Shown: positions 42,712 through 55,347, numbered from the stretch's first letter. The stretch is 64,000 nt of DNA from Bacillus sp. S3 (GCF_005154805.1 NZ_CP039728.1:177340-241339), one strand, 5' to 3'. Notes: generated from the letters alone by a model not told the origin. Program-made: numbers and translations.

Positions 42712-43599
42712 CTAATGATGTTGGATGAAAACACTATTTCTATGAATTTTTTTATACGCGCTTGGTGATAGATTCGTCCACCGCTTAAACTGGCGACTAA
42801 ATTGCGCTGAGTCGCCAAAGCCTAAGATTTCAGCCACTTGAAGAATGGGATAATCCTGTTCCAGAAGCTTTTTTGCTTCCCTTAATTTTAATTCAGATAA
42901 ATATTGACGCGGTGACATCTCATAAAACTTATGGAAAATGCGATTGCAGTAAGATAAACTGACACCTAAATCATCCGCAATCTGCTGGATACTCGTATTT
43001 TCATCTTTCTTTAAAGTGGAATGCAGTGTGCTTAATACTTCAATCTTTTCTGCGATTTTTTGTGCCAATGTAAATGCTCCAGGCTTTATTGGTGTATCGT
43101 TTTCCATCAGATCTGTCAACGTGGAGCATAGGTCATATACCATTGCAAGTATATGCATTCTTTTAGAAGGACCATTTAATACTATAAACTTATTTAAAAT
43201 GGTTTTTAACTTCGGAGAAATGATCGTATTCAATTTCGAGCCGACTGGGAAGAAGTTTTCATTTTTATATTTTAACCAATTAGTGAACATTGGGTCATTT
43301 ATATTAAAAATCATCACAAAAAACTCGAGTGATGCACTTTTCTGAACTTCCATTTTATGCACTTGATCGGGAAGGACTAGTGTAATATCTCCTGGAAGCT
43401 GTTCGTACGTTTTTCCATCAATCGTTATAACCTGGCACCCCTTCAAAACCATGCTTAGTTCAAAATAGCCAGGATGGGAATGGTATGGGTAGGAATATGG
43501 AGCTTGAACGACTAGATGAAAGATAGAATAAATATTACATGTTGCCTGCAAATCTGAGTGAACATAATTTCGATTAACTTCCGGTTGTAAATAACCCAT
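42712..43599 (-). CDS. AraC-family transcriptional regulator
   Basis: About 295 residues. N-terminal cupin sensor (YHSHPGYFELSMVLKGCQVITIDGK, LPGDITLVLPDQVHKME) and an intact C-terminal double helix-turn-helix (SIQQIADDLGVSLSYCNRIFHKFYEMSPRQYL; ILQVAEILGFGDSAQFSRQFKRWTNLSPSAYKK). The ATG at 43,599 has AGGAGG 6 bases upstream. It is divergent from the GH2 gene at 43,814 and is the obvious candidate activator; the inverted repeat at 43,707-43,736 may be its site. Confidence 0.93.
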   Translation of the reverse strand: MGYLQPEVNRNYVHSDLQATCNIYSIFHLVVQAPYSYPYHSHPGYFELSMVLKGCQVITIDGKTYEQLPGDITLVLPDQVHKMEVQKSASLEFFVMIFNINDPMFTNWLKYKNENFFPVGSKLNTIISPKLKTILNKFIVLNGPSKRMHILAMVYDLCSTLTDLMENDTPIKPGAFTLAQKIAEKIEVLSTLHSTLKKDENTSIQQIADDLGVSLSYCNRIFHKFYEMSPRQYLSELKLREAKKLLEQDYPILQVAEILGFGDSAQFSRQFKRWTNLSPSAYKKIHRNSVFIQHH

Positions 43600-43666
43600 C
43601 TTAGTCCTCCTGTAGTCCAATCCTTGCCACAATAATAACATCAATGAGTTCAACTATGGTTAATAA

Positions 43667-47200
<3,534 letters not shown>

Positions 47201-47204
47201 ACGC

Positions 47205-47239
47205 TAACAGCCTATTTCATATGTTGAAATAGGCTGTTA
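47205..47239 (+). terminator. Terminator hairpin of the third GH2 gene
   Basis: TAACAGCCTATTTCA and TGAAATAGGCTGTTA pair perfectly (15 bp) with a 5-base loop, starting 5 bases after the stop. The T run is poor, so termination strength is uncertain. Confidence 0.75.
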
Positions 47240-47329
47240 TGGTAAAATTCGATTTTGAAAATTTCCCCGCGAGCACACTAATTAGATACTGGTTATCTTA
47301 AATTAATAAGAATGGTTTTTGATTATAGG

Positions 47330-47934
47330 TTAATGCTGAAATACTGCACTGTCTCCATTGGATTTAAAAGTTTCTTTAATTTTGTCATTAATCTGCCCTC
47401 TTTTTTGAAGATACCACTCTTGGTCTTGTGAATATTGTTCAAAGGTGATTTCATGGTTCAGTCCTTCTTCCAAAAAGGTTAAAACTTGTTCTCTGCCAAC
47501 GAAGCTTTCCAGCAATTGAAGCCCTCTTAAATCCAGAAGGGCTTCATTTAAAACCTCAAGCCTAATCGATTCGATTGGTTCATCCTCACCGGGATAAACG
47601 AGAAAGGCATCTCCGGAAGGGAATGAATAGTTGGCGTCGGTATTTTTGAATGGATCGATCGCCATTTTCGAGTATTGTGAATACCAAAAGTTATATCCCC
47701 AATGAAGAAAGCCAGCGATTTTATATTTATATAGCTGAATACCGAGAACTCGATTACGGAACGATGGCATCGAGAAAAACCGGTTTGCAACCTTTTTATA
47801 TTGAGCACAGCAATAATAGGTCCAAAGATTTTCTACTCCATTCTCCAAAAAGGGTTTGATATGATCATTGGAGGGAATCGGAGTTTGGACGAGCCCTTTT
47901 TCATAGAAGGTATAGTCTGAAAGTACGTCAATGA
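47330..47934 (-). pseudogene. Partial duplicate of the GH123-like gene (3' third)
   Basis: About 200 residues nearly identical to the C-terminal DUF4091 part of the protein at 38,575 (VENLWTYYCCAQYKKVANRFF and GFLHWGYNFWY). Similarity begins abruptly at ATTGACG near 47,932, where the sequence changes to a group II intron reverse-transcriptase fragment. The catalytic Asp-Glu pair is absent. Similarity extends a dozen bases past the stop codon. Confidence 0.9.
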
Positions 47935-47935
47935 C

Positions 47936-48118
47936 TCATTCGTTCATCCTCTTGTTTAAAGATTCAAGCAATCTTGTCGCCTCATCTTCTGTCTTACAGT
48001 GGATGACTGCGTCATCCGCATATCTCGCAAATGGGTTGTTAGGGTGATTAATAGCCATCCATTTGTCAAATGTGTAATGTAGAAATAAATTTGCTAGAAC
48101 TGGACTTATGACCCCACC
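47936..48118 (-). pseudogene. Group II intron reverse-transcriptase fragment, left flank
   Basis: Minus-strand reading GGVISPVLANLFLHYTFDKW continues to the catalytic FARYADDAVIHC and ends at a TGA after LNKRMNE. Only about 60 residues remain. Its 5' side is cut exactly at the PQGG/GG codons by the RIT element and its 3' side is fused to the GH123-like duplicate. Confidence 0.88.
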
Positions 48119-48120
48119 TT

Positions 48121-48200
48121 ATGCAAAGTAAAATATTATGCAAAGTAAACTTCCTAAATCCCGAAATATAGAGGTTTTTATGCCATTTACTTTGCATAAT
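48121..48200 (+). repeat. Left terminal inverted repeat of the RIT element
   Basis: Starts ATGCAAAGTAAA, has ATGCAAAGTAAA again at 48,138-48,149, and ends with TTTACTTTGCATAAT (48,186-48,200). The first and last motifs make it palindromic. Confidence 0.85.
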
Positions 48201-48207
48201 TTCACAG

Positions 48208-49221
48208 CTACTTTAATTCAGACAGCCAAGTAAGAAGTGCCTGGTCCTGACTCCAGTCGGGAAGATTGCTATCAATCAGATCAGGATATACATTTTCAAC
48301 TGCCTTCCTTTTTGTCTCAGTATCTGTTCTGGCATAGATTTCTGTAGTTTTTAAATCTACATGGCCAAGAAAATCACGAATGTATATGAGATTTACCCCC
48401 GCTTGTAATAAATGCATAGCCTTCGAATGACGAAACATATGAGGTTTCACTTTCGAAGGTACAATTGTTGAAGTTTTTCTTGCTATTTCAACATATTTAG
48501 AAATAATGTAGGCAATCCCTTCCTTGGTTAGTTTGTTTTTCTGGTTATTTGTAAAGAGGGGATATTCATTTTTCCAGGGTTTATCTAATTTGTTTTCACC
48601 AATATAACGCTCCAATAAAGATACTGTGTTCTTCATAAGAGGAACACGCCTTGTCTTATTTCCTTTCCCATTCAATATAATAACTGCCGAGGGTTCCAAG
48701 ATTACATCCCTTACTTTAATATCAATTAGTTCTTGCACCCTTGCTCCCGTGTCATACAAAACACTCAATAATGTCAGATCACGGCGGCCTTTCAGACAGC
48801 CCCTTTCGGGCTGTTCCAAAAGTATTTTCATAGCCTCTGGTGTCAGATGCTCCACCACTGTTTTCCTGGCCTTTTTAGCAGGGATTGCGATTACCTTTTG
48901 AAAATGGAATAGACCGGAAGGTTCTTCAGCCTGAACATAACGAAAAAAGGAATGAATCGCAGAAAGCCTCTGGTTTCTAGTTGAGATGCTGCACTTTCTA
49001 TCCATTTCTAACCATTCCAGAAAACCGGTAAGAAGTTTACTTGAAAGAAAATCTAAAGTAATCCGTTCTGCTTGAATATTTTTGGTTTCTTGGCAATATT
49101 TAATCAAAAGTTTAAATGTGTCACGGTAAGATTGAATTGTATTCTTACTAACATTTTTCTGTGACGGAAGGTACACTGAAAGGAATTCCGTAAGGTGCTT
49201 CGCAAAATCAGTAGGTTTCAT
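48208..49221 (-). CDS. RIT tyrosine recombinase, third gene
   Basis: About 337 residues: N-terminal SAM-like core-binding domain (SKNTIQSYRDTFKLLIKYCQE), then the catalytic domain with Arg in TGARVQELIDI, KPHMFRHSKAMH (His-x-x-Arg type box), FLGHVDLKTTEIYAR with His and the nucleophile Tyr. All catalytic residues are present, so it should cut and join DNA. The ATG at 49,221 (AAGGTG upstream) overlaps the stop of the preceding gene by 14 bases, typical of RIT trios and suggesting coupled translation. Confidence 0.93.
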   Translation of the reverse strand: MKPTDFAKHLTEFLSVYLPSQKNVSKNTIQSYRDTFKLLIKYCQETKNIQAERITLDFLSSKLLTGFLEWLEMDRKCSISTRNQRLSAIHSFFRYVQAEEPSGLFHFQKVIAIPAKKARKTVVEHLTPEAMKILLEQPERGCLKGRRDLTLLSVLYDTGARVQELIDIKVRDVILEPSAVIILNGKGNKTRRVPLMKNTVSLLERYIGENKLDKPWKNEYPLFTNNQKNKLTKEGIAYIISKYVEIARKTSTIVPSKVKPHMFRHSKAMHLLQAGVNLIYIRDFLGHVDLKTTEIYARTDTETKRKAVENVYPDLIDSNLPDWSQDQALLTWLSELK

Positions 49222-50194
49222 CGGTATCACCTTCCAACTGAGGAATCATATCTGGATACCGTGTTTCTAGCTTTAATGTAATATCTGGAAACACATCCGC
49301 AGTCAGACGCAGATAATAAGCAGTTTCTTCGAAAGAATCGTGGCCTAAATACGTTTTAAGGACTGGAAGGTATACCGTTAAATCCTTTTCTTGTTCGGCC
49401 CATTTTTTCAGACAATGAACGGCATAAGTGTGGCGAAAATCATGAATACGCGGCCCTCGTCCTCTTCCACCGTGCGAAATTCCGGCTCGCCATAAAAACT
49501 TACGGAAGTTTTTATATACATTTCCTACCGTCATCGGTTTTCCATCAAGCGCCGGAAAATAATAATCTTCTGCATTTGGATAAGGATGTACCATTTTTGA
49601 ATATTGCCGACAACGTTCCGTAAGGGACGCAGACATCAGTACCAACCTGCTGTTATCCTTTTTAGATTGATTTATGGTCAGGACACCATTTTCAAGATCA
49701 ACGTCAGCTACTTTAAGAAGCCTTGCCTCGGATACCCTCAACCCGCACAAATAAATCATACGAAAGAAAACGGGCATAATGTGATGTCTGTGTGGACATT
49801 CGGAACAGTATTTACATTTTTCCGTTTCAGTAAAAAAGCCTTTTACTTCATCAATAGTATATATATACGGCACATATTGTTCTTCTGTAGGAAAATATCC
49901 CTTAGGGATAATATATGTTTTGACTCCAATGGAATCGAGATACTTACCAAATTGGCGAATAACTGATGTCCGCGAACATAAATTTGCCTGTGTTTCGTAA
50001 GTTTTTTTGCTGCACCAGTCTAAAACGATTTCCTTAGTAAGTTCGGTGGCATGAGGGTACTTTTCCATTGTATATCTGTCAAAGCGTTTTAGATGGCGTG
50101 CATCTGTATCGTATTTATAGCCGATTGCCTTTTTCAGCTCCACATGACTTTGAAGATGATTTTTAAAAGGTCCTTCATAAATGATTTCACTCAT
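49208..50194 (-). CDS. RIT tyrosine recombinase, second gene
   Basis: 328 residues. Core-binding domain to about 110, then YLCGLRVSEARLLKVADVD (Arg), IHDFRHTYAVHCL (His/Arg box) and LKTYLGHDSFEETAYYL (His, Tyr). A CxxC..CxxH cluster (CKYCSECPHRHH) before the catalytic domain looks like a metal-binding insert. The start overlaps the first gene stop by 8 bases. Confidence 0.93.
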   Translation of the reverse strand: MSEIIYEGPFKNHLQSHVELKKAIGYKYDTDARHLKRFDRYTMEKYPHATELTKEIVLDWCSKKTYETQANLCSRTSVIRQFGKYLDSIGVKTYIIPKGYFPTEEQYVPYIYTIDEVKGFFTETEKCKYCSECPHRHHIMPVFFRMIYLCGLRVSEARLLKVADVDLENGVLTINQSKKDNSRLVLMSASLTERCRQYSKMVHPYPNAEDYYFPALDGKPMTVGNVYKNFRKFLWRAGISHGGRGRGPRIHDFRHTYAVHCLKKWAEQEKDLTVYLPVLKTYLGHDSFEETAYYLRLTADVFPDITLKLETRYPDMIPQLEGDTDETY

Positions 50195-51422
50195 AATTCA
50201 TCACCTCTTCAAAATCAAGGGCACATTCCTTCAGTTTTTTAATGTCAACCTTTAGATAAACTGCTGTTGAGTCAGTATCCACATGGCCAAGAATATCTGA
50301 AATAGTTGAAAGGGGGGTGTCCTTTTCCAAAAGCATGCTGGCCATTGTATGCCTAAGGGAATGCATTCCCCGTTTTTTCTTTAAAGTAGGAAGGTGTGCT
50401 AATTCCATGTACCTTTTAATTAACTGATTTAAATGGTCTCCTTCTGAAAAGGGACCATATGGTGCCATATGCTTTACAAATACAAAGGGACTGTTTATTT
50501 TAGGACGGCCGTATTTAAGATAATCAATGATTGCCCAGCCCACTTCCGGTGTTAATGGAAGAGATAAAGGTTGTCTTGTTTTTGATTGAGTAAATACAAG
50601 CTTTTTCTCTTCCCAATGAAAGTGCTCCATTTTCAAATTTTTAATATCTGTACACCGCAAACCGAGGCAACATGCTATTAAAATAATTGCATAATCTCTT
50701 TTGCCCTTTGGGCTTCCTCTATCAATGGCAGCGATTAACTTTTTCAGTTCATCCTCAGTCCATACAGATGGAATACGGGTCTGCTTTCTTGCTTGGACCA
50801 TGGGAGTCTTTGAAGCAAAATCAGTCTGTATTTCTCCTTTATCTAGAAGAAAACGTAAAAAGGCACGCAAGGAACAAATATTTTGCTCTACTGTTTTGTA
50901 AGTATAACCAGCCAAGGTTTTAATGTAGTCATTAATCAATGTGAGATTAATTTCTTTACAATCCATAACCTTCTGCGAAGAGAGGTAATCCATGAATCGA
51001 GCGGATTGTTTTACATAATGGTCTATTGTAACTTTGGAATAATCTTTATCAACACAGTATTGCTTAAAATGATTACTAATTTCGATAAAGTAAGAATCCG
51101 TAAGGATTTCCTTATGCTTATAGTACCGGCGTAAAATGGTAGAGTGAAGCTGAAAATCACCAATCACCCGAATAATACGAAGTTCTTGAGTTTCTGACTG
51201 AGAGAGAGTTCTATCGAAATCTTTTTCGAAAATATTAAAGTATTTTTCAACAAAATCAATTCCAAGTCTTTCAGAATAGTGCGTTTCACCCCGCTCTTGT
51301 GCATAATGAAGAAGTTTCTGCCACCGCCCCCTGTAAAAATTCAAAGTGCCTTCAGTGTAGCCAAGTCGAATCATTTCCTGTTCCAGGTCATGAATCAATA
51401 AAGCTAGTGGTTTCCTTTCCAT
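50187..51422 (-). CDS. RIT tyrosine recombinase, first gene
   Basis: About 411 residues. Longer N-terminal domain, then CLGLRCTDIKNLKMEHF (Arg), GMHSLRHTMASMLLE (His/Arg) and ILGHVDTDSTAVYLKVD (His, Tyr). The ATG at 51,422 follows GGGGGAAAT; the upstream 14-codon extension is rejected. It is the first gene transcribed from the right end of the element. Confidence 0.93.
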   Translation of the reverse strand: MERKPLALLIHDLEQEMIRLGYTEGTLNFYRGRWQKLLHYAQERGETHYSERLGIDFVEKYFNIFEKDFDRTLSQSETQELRIIRVIGDFQLHSTILRRYYKHKEILTDSYFIEISNHFKQYCVDKDYSKVTIDHYVKQSARFMDYLSSQKVMDCKEINLTLINDYIKTLAGYTYKTVEQNICSLRAFLRFLLDKGEIQTDFASKTPMVQARKQTRIPSVWTEDELKKLIAAIDRGSPKGKRDYAIILIACCLGLRCTDIKNLKMEHFHWEEKKLVFTQSKTRQPLSLPLTPEVGWAIIDYLKYGRPKINSPFVFVKHMAPYGPFSEGDHLNQLIKRYMELAHLPTLKKKRGMHSLRHTMASMLLEKDTPLSTISDILGHVDTDSTAVYLKVDIKKLKECALDFEEVMNYE

Positions 51423-51479
51423 ATTTATTTCCCCCAGATATGATAATTTGAGCATCAAGCTCATATATCATTCTCGGAT

Positions 51480-51559
51480 ATTATGCGAAGTAAATCGATT
51501 GGAAACCTTGAAAATATAGCCTTTTTATTGAATGCTTTGCATAATTACTTTCTTTGCAT
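51480..51559 (-). repeat. Right terminal inverted repeat of the RIT element
   Basis: Read inward on the minus strand it starts ATGCAAAGAAAG, repeats ATTATGCAAAG after about 17 bases, and ends with TTTACTTCGCATAAT (51,480-51,494). Its length and motif spacing mirror the left end exactly. Confidence 0.85.
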
Positions 51560-52621
51560 AAGGGGGGATTATCTCACCTCTTCTAGCTAATATTGCATTA
51601 CATGGTTTAGAAAGCCTGCTCAATATTAGTTATAGAGAAGAAAAGAGAAAAACTAAGGTATCTTTTGTTAATCAGACTAAGTATGCAGTGGCAAAGTATG
51701 CAGATGACTTCGTCATCATGTGTGAATCTGAGGCAGAGGCTAACGATTTATATAACAAGCTAAAACCCTATCTAGTAAAAAGAGGTTTAGAGTTAGCATT
51801 TGAAAAGACAAAAGTTACTCATATTAAAAATGGGTTTGATTTCTTAGGTTTTAATATAAGAAAATACAAAACTCACAATGAGAGCAAAGTTCTTATCAAA
51901 CCTTCTAAGGATAGTATCAAAGTTACTAAAAAGAAAATAACCGATAAAACAAGGCAATTCTATGGAAAAAATGTACAAGTTCTTGTCAGTACCCTAAATC
52001 CTATAATTATAGGTACGGCAAATTATTGGAGTCCAAGTGTCGCCAAAGAAGTGTTTTCCGAAATGGATTTTCATATTTGGAAAACACAATATAAGTTTCT
52101 AAGAAGGCTGCATCCGAAAAAGAATGGGCGATGGATTAGGCAGAAGTATTACAAACCAGACAAAACTGGTCAGAGCAATAATAATTGGATACTAACTGAC
52201 CCAATAACCAATAACCAACTTAAAAAGATGTCATGGACACCAATTGTAAAGCATGTACAAATCAAATATGATTACAGTCCTTTTAATAAGAACCTCAAAG
52301 GATACTTTGAGAAACGTGATATTAAAGAGTTCCATAAAAATAATGTGGCATATAGGCAGAAGTTAGCTAAGAAGCAAAAATACAAATGTCCTTTATGCAG
52401 CCATTCAATAACAGATGGTGCTGAAGGATTAGAAACACATCACAAAATTCCTAAGAGTTAAAGGCGGAAGTAATGAATATAAAAATCTAGAATTAGTCCA
52501 CATTTCTTGTCATCTTGAATACCATAAGGTATTCCCTGCAAAGGGAGAAATTCCAAATGACATTCAACGTAGAAGCGTTAAGAAATATATCAAAGGAAAG
52601 AAATTATCAGGACTAATCTAG
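51560..52621 (+). pseudogene. Group II intron RT/maturase/HNH fragment with frameshift, right flank
   Basis: Open frame from GGIISPLLANIALHGLES through KYADDFVIMC (catalytic Asp pair), the thumb/maturase region (NPIIIGTANYW), and an HNH endonuclease (CPLCSH..LETHHKIP). An extra T at 52,458/52,459 stops the frame after HHKIPKS; in the next frame the HNH continues KGGSNEYKNLELVHISCHLEYHKVF to a stop at 52,619-52,621. The N-terminal half of the RT is missing, cut at the PQGG codons by the RIT element. It is a different intron lineage from the left-flank fragment. Confidence 0.9.
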
Positions 52622-52646
52622 CTAAAACTTGGACAAAGGCATGCTT

Positions 52647-52721
52647 GAGCCGTATGTTGGGAAACTAACACGTACGGTTCTTAGGGGGGACGGTGACTGA
52701 GAGGTTGCCCTCCTACCCGAC
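52647..52721 (+). ncRNA. Group II intron domains V and VI
   Basis: The 34-base segment 52,647-52,680 opens GAGCCGTATG and closes CACGTACGGTTC around a GGGAAAC loop, the conserved domain V hairpin. GGGGGG/CCCTCC (52,685-52,712) could be domain VI. The intron probably ends near CTACCCGAC at 52,721. Without the 5' half it cannot splice. Confidence 0.85.
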
Positions 52722-52754
52722 AAAAGGCGGCAATAACTTTTAAAAACAAAAAAA

Positions 52755-52809
52755 GAGCCGCCACGAATACAGAGTAGTCATAAAGACTGACTCTGCACCG
52801 TGGGGCTCT
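52755..52809 (-). terminator. Terminator-like hairpin at the island edge
   Basis: GAGCC-CCACG and CGTGG-GGCTC with an inner AGAG/CTCT stem; on the minus strand TTTTTTTGTTTTT follows. Confidence 0.8.
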
Positions 52810-52924
52810 CCCATTGGTTTAAATTTAATTACGTTTATGTTACCATAATTTGAGGTTATTGGGAATGATTAATACTATTCCTTATTAATCATAGAATCAG
52901 AAAAACTTCATTTTAATAGACATC

Positions 52925-52962
52925 AAAAAAGAAGCTGACCGCAATATAAACGTTTCAGCTTC
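52925..52962 (-). terminator. Terminator of the last island gene
   Basis: GAAGCTGA and TCAGCTTC, followed on the minus strand by TTTTTTGATG. It starts 9 bases after the stop of the Cys-rich gene. Confidence 0.85.
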
Positions 52963-52970
52963 CTTTCCAG

Positions 52971-53204
52971 TTAGAATAAACTTAATTGTCCTTCTTCATT
53001 TTTAATCAGTTGAGTCTGTTCAGATTGAACATTTTTTACTTTTTTAACCTCCATAGTACCATTAAGAGCATTACCATGTTTTAATTTGTAACATCGACAT
53101 CTAGTTTTTTTACCTGGATCCGTTTCTGCAAAAACGCATTCCTCTTTTCCATAATTACATTTTAAGAATGCGTGGCAGCATGAAAATTCATGATTCATTG
53201 CCAT
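52971..53204 (-). CDS. Small Cys-rich protein with C-terminal QLSLF
   Basis: 77 residues; family not recognised. Seven cysteines in the first half (FSCCHAFLKC..EECVFAE..TRCRCYK) suggest a zinc or iron-sulfur site. The last residues, EGQLSLF, match the bacterial sliding-clamp binding consensus QL(S/D)LF. The ATG follows AAGGGGAGC, 2 bases after the stop of the transglycosylase-like gene, so they are co-translated. Confidence 0.7.
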   Translation of the reverse strand: MAMNHEFSCCHAFLKCNYGKEECVFAETDPGKKTRCRCYKLKHGNALNGTMEVKKVKNVQSEQTQLIKNEEGQLSLF

Positions 53205-53206
53205 TA

Positions 53207-54388
53207 TTAAGCTCCCCTTTCATTAAATGAATCGAATGTAAGTTGTTTGTTCTCGAAAAGATTTTCCAGACTTAACAAGAACTTTATATTTTGAATAATA
53301 ATCTCCGTTGTAGACAGATCATCTGGAGCTTTGATACGTTTCCCGCTCGGCAGATATACTTTTCTTCCATCTTCATATTTCCTTGCATTTAGATAGGCTG
53401 TGGAATCACTACTGAAGAAGTTATATTCCAACAACAATTCATCCGCTAACCCTAATGCATGAAAATTTTGTTCTGGAAATTTGGCAAACACTTTATCCAA
53501 TACAGTACGAATAAAAGGCTTACGGCTGCTAAGAAAGGGTACCATTCCACCAATAGAGATAACCTCATGTTCTTGATTAACCAAACACTCTAATTCACTA
53601 ATGGAATCAGTGAATTGCCAAACCGGTTAGATGGTGGCGCCTGGTGTCAACTCCTTTAATTTACGATAGTTTTCTTTTGTTTTTTGTGGATCACCGACAA
53701 CATCTAAAGGCAGAAATCCCAAAATGCGCTTATTATGCATATTGTCATTAATGAACTTGGCATACCCTTCAAGAGTAAAATCATCCATGACCGACTCTGG
53801 AAATAACTCTTGTTGCTGTACCGCTTTCTTTCCCCTCTTTTTCTTTTCATTAAAAAAACTAAAGGCACCGGAATCTATTAGAGCATACAAATCATATTTT
53901 TCTAGCATATTTAATGTTTCAGATGACTCTACAATAGATTTATAGTTAAATAGAACACGTTTAACTCCTATCTTCTTAAGTACTTTTTCGAGTAATTTAG
54001 GTGATCTCTCAAGACTGGATGCAAAAAATAATGTACCAATCAGGGAAATACGTAATTCACCAAATTTAAGAGTCTGTAATTTAGAAATGTATCTGAAAAT
54101 ATGATTTAGTATGCCAAATAAGGCTGAACTAAACTCTCTAAAGACTTCCATTTCCTTTCTTACAGCTGTTCTTTTAAAGTACATATAACTTATCGCCCTA
54201 CGAACCGTATCGCATCTTAATCGAAAGGCTTTAGCACCTTTATTTGATTTTAAATATATACAATCCTTCTCATAATCAACAAGATAGTTAATTGCTCCTT
54301 TAACAGTACGGAAATAACCCTGCTTTTTTATTTCCCTTCTAAATTTCCTCTCTGCAACCCTAGCATTAAGGTCATATTCTTTATACAT
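53207..54388 (-). pseudogene. Transglycosylase-like (TGT/DpdA-like) protein with in-frame TAA
   Basis: One frame of 393 codons from the ATG at 54,388 (AAGGAGGATATC upstream) broken only by TAA at 53,627-53,629, between PGATI and PVWQFTDS. YALIDSGAFSFF resembles the DSGG active-site box of tRNA-guanine transglycosylases, FLPLDVVGDPQKTKENY a second catalytic region, and HALGLADELLL..SSDSTAYLNAR the C-terminal part seen in DpdA-like proteins that put deazaguanines in DNA. The assignment is by motif memory and moderate. The downstream part has possible restarts, but separate function is doubtful. Confidence 0.55.
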
Positions 54389-54455
54389 TTCGATATCCTC
54401 CTTAAAATACAAAGAGCCCATTCTGTTGAACAAGCTCTCCTTAACTTGATTTTAA

Positions 54456-54632
54456 TTAAAGGTAATTCTGTAAAAATAGATAAACCCTATATAAACTGAA
54501 GGCAGTAAAAACAAGACTTAGCACTATTTCTACAATTGAACGAATTACTTTAATAATTACATATAAAATAATTAACCCGATTACCAACAACCAAACAGAA
54601 GGTAGTTGAAGTAAATTTAATAAAAAATCCAT
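54456..54632 (-). CDS. Small membrane protein
   Basis: 58 residues, nearly all hydrophobic, with two likely membrane helices (VWLLVIGLIILYVIIKVI and IVEIVLSLVFTAFSLYRVYLF). The ATG at 54,632 follows AAAAGGGGA. Function unknown; it could be a holin-like or accessory membrane protein. Confidence 0.65.
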   Translation of the reverse strand: MDFLLNLLQLPSVWLLVIGLIILYVIIKVIRSIVEIVLSLVFTAFSLYRVYLFLQNYL

Positions 54633-54646
54633 AATTTTTTCCCCTT

Positions 54647-55347
54647 TTAACTGATTTTCTTTACCCATCTTTTTTTCGGACAAGTAGGTGCTTTATCAAG
54701 TCGTTTCCTTGATTTACTGGACCATGATCCCCCATCACTAATTCCATTCAGGTTAAAGCCACAGGCCTTTAATGAAGCACCATCTTCGGTTTCTAATGTG
54801 TATGTGATGAGTTTAGTGTATCCCATTGCTTTTGCTGCTTGATACACTGCCGAAAAAAGCTTTGTCACACTGTTTTTATAGATGCTAGATTTTATACAGC
54901 ACCTTGTAATTTCTAATGTAAAGCCATCATCTAAGAGCCTACTGGATTACCAGCCATTATTACTCCAATTAGCTTATCGCCATCACTCAAGCCAATTGAA
55001 AATTTATGGCCTTGGGGGGCGATATGGTGCCGATGGTGTTTATTGATAAACTCGCTGGCTTCCCTAAAACTTATTGGAACTGTTACAAGACTTAATGGTT
55101 GAGGCAGTTCCAAAATCATGGTATCTAACGGATAGTCCTTTTGATACCAATCTAGAAAAGTCTCAATTTGTTCTAGAGCTAATACCTTTGCTGTTTCTTT
55201 TGACATTGCGCTATCCCAAACAATTTCATATCCATCATCCAAAAGGTCTCCCAGCGAGCCATCTTTTAAATCATTATCGTTGGTAATGATGTATATATTT
55301 GTTGAGATTTTATAAAAAATCCAAAAGAATGGGGTTCTTTTATGCAA
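54647..55347 (-). pseudogene. XF1762/GNAT-like phage protein with frameshift
   Basis: The first frame, from TTG 55,347 (AGGAGG 7 bases upstream), contains FREASEFINKHHRHH and KFSIGLSDGDKLIGVIMAG, then ends early after NPVGS at 54,931. The next frame continues LDDGFTLEITRCCIKSSIYKN and AYQAAKAMGYTKLITYTLE to GGSWSSKSRKR, the known C-terminal half of XF1762-type proteins. A small deletion near 54,937 caused the shift. Such proteins have an acetyltransferase-like fold and occur on phages and plasmids; their role is unclear. Confidence 0.75.

Larger units (their letters stand above)
48121..51559 (-). mobile_element. RIT element (recombinase in trio)
   Basis: 3,439 bp with three overlapping tyrosine recombinase genes reading leftwards, the layout of RIT elements. 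Both ends begin ATGCAAAG outward and each terminal 80 bp contains a second direct ATGCAAAG copy and, at its inner edge, an inverted ACTT(T/C)GCATAAT copy. Flanking bases read AAGG on both sides when viewed outward, and both flanks are group II intron reverse-transcriptase sequence. Confidence 0.9.

Noticed and set aside
48121..51559. Tn554-type transposon instead of a RIT element
   Set aside because: Tn554 has two recombinases plus a small unrelated TnpC and no such inverted ends; here all three genes are tyrosine recombinases with palindromic termini.
54415..54440. AGAGC/GCTCT hairpin after the small membrane protein
   Set aside because: Only five base pairs with a 15-base loop and no T run; too weak to call a terminator.
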